Origin: JBOGWP01 sp050693875
GTDB lineage: Bacteria; Actinomycetota; CADDZG01; JAHWKV01; JBOGWP01
Length of the DNA: 5,342 bases
Direction: 5' to 3'
Assembly: GCA_050693875.1 (NCBI GenBank)
Contig: JBOGWP010000068.1
Coordinates: 1 to 5,342, forward strand
Shown here: in pieces, positions 5,246-5,342 of the stretch
Layout of the letters: each line of letters starts with the position of its first letter
Position numbering within the stretch: position 1 is the first letter of the stretch
Notes under the pieces: model-generated
The model's database searches: none
What the model was told of the DNA's origin: nothing
What the model saw: the letters and a program-made list of their open reading frames with translations, nothing else
Program-made: the position numbers and the translations under genes

Positions 5246-5342
5246 CTAGATGTTGTGGTCATGCTCCAGCCGAGCGATCTTTGGATCCAGAGCGCCGCCC
5301 ACAATCCTCTTGTAGGGGGTGGGGGCCGTCTCGACGGCCTGC
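5246..5342 (-). CDS. C-terminal fragment of a gene entering from the right edge
   Basis: A minus-strand frame is open from the window edge for 31 codons to the TAG at 5246-5248. It reads QAVETAPTPYKRIVGGALDP, then KIARLEHDHNI. The TPYKRI phrase recalls the C-terminal tails of some DDE/integrase-type transposases (IS481/IS3-like, 'TPY.R.L..'), but the fragment is too short to be sure, and it could equally be an open stretch by chance. If it is a transposase tail, it would mark a mobile-element border next to vapBC. Confidence 0.3.
   Translation of the reverse strand, partial: QAVETAPTPYKRIVGGALDPKIARLEHDHNI

Overview
This GC-rich window (my estimate is in the mid-60s percent) comes from a bacterium of a high-GC lineage. 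The families seen suggest Myxococcota/Deltaproteobacteria or a similar environmental group, but I cannot fix the taxon. Every gene I can support lies on the minus strand, so transcription runs from high to low coordinates. There are no RNA genes, CRISPR arrays or complete mobile elements.

Layout, in transcription order. At 5246-5342 is the C-terminal tail of a gene that enters from the right edge. At 4438-5054 is an intact vapBC toxin-antitoxin pair, with a perfect inverted repeat over its promoter. A spacer without a recognisable gene (4170-4437) follows. Then comes a compact run of five poorly characterised genes: an intact DUF2293 protein with an N-terminal Cys4 zinc-binding element (3477-4169); a small protein sharing a conserved 'SLIKNIPSP..PWKAP' core (3241-3484); a HEAT-repeat-like protein (2331-3216); a small 'AGRWRI..MDLWD' protein (1870-2224); and a DUF6880/TPR-like protein (509-1850). 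After it, at 215-316, lies a broken copy of vapC about 90% identical to the intact one and in the same orientation. The left edge (1-214) carries a 15-bp direct repeat resembling the multi-repeat ends of IS21-type insertion sequences.

The most striking feature is that four of the five cassette genes are each interrupted by single-base frame changes: at about 1138-1142, 1924-1925, 2700, 2960-2964, 3147-3149 and 3442-3449. Removing or restoring one base at each site rebuilds full-length proteins of 446, 117, 294 and 80 residues. The neighbouring DUF2293 gene and vapBC read cleanly. Either the assembly carries indel errors (five of the six are extra bases) or the cassette is decaying.

The spacing between cassette genes (an 8-nt overlap, then gaps of 24, 106 and 19 nt) suggests one or two transcripts. 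The intact vapBC would act as an independent, self-repressed module that stabilises this accessory region. A shared function for the cassette genes is not demonstrated by the sequence.
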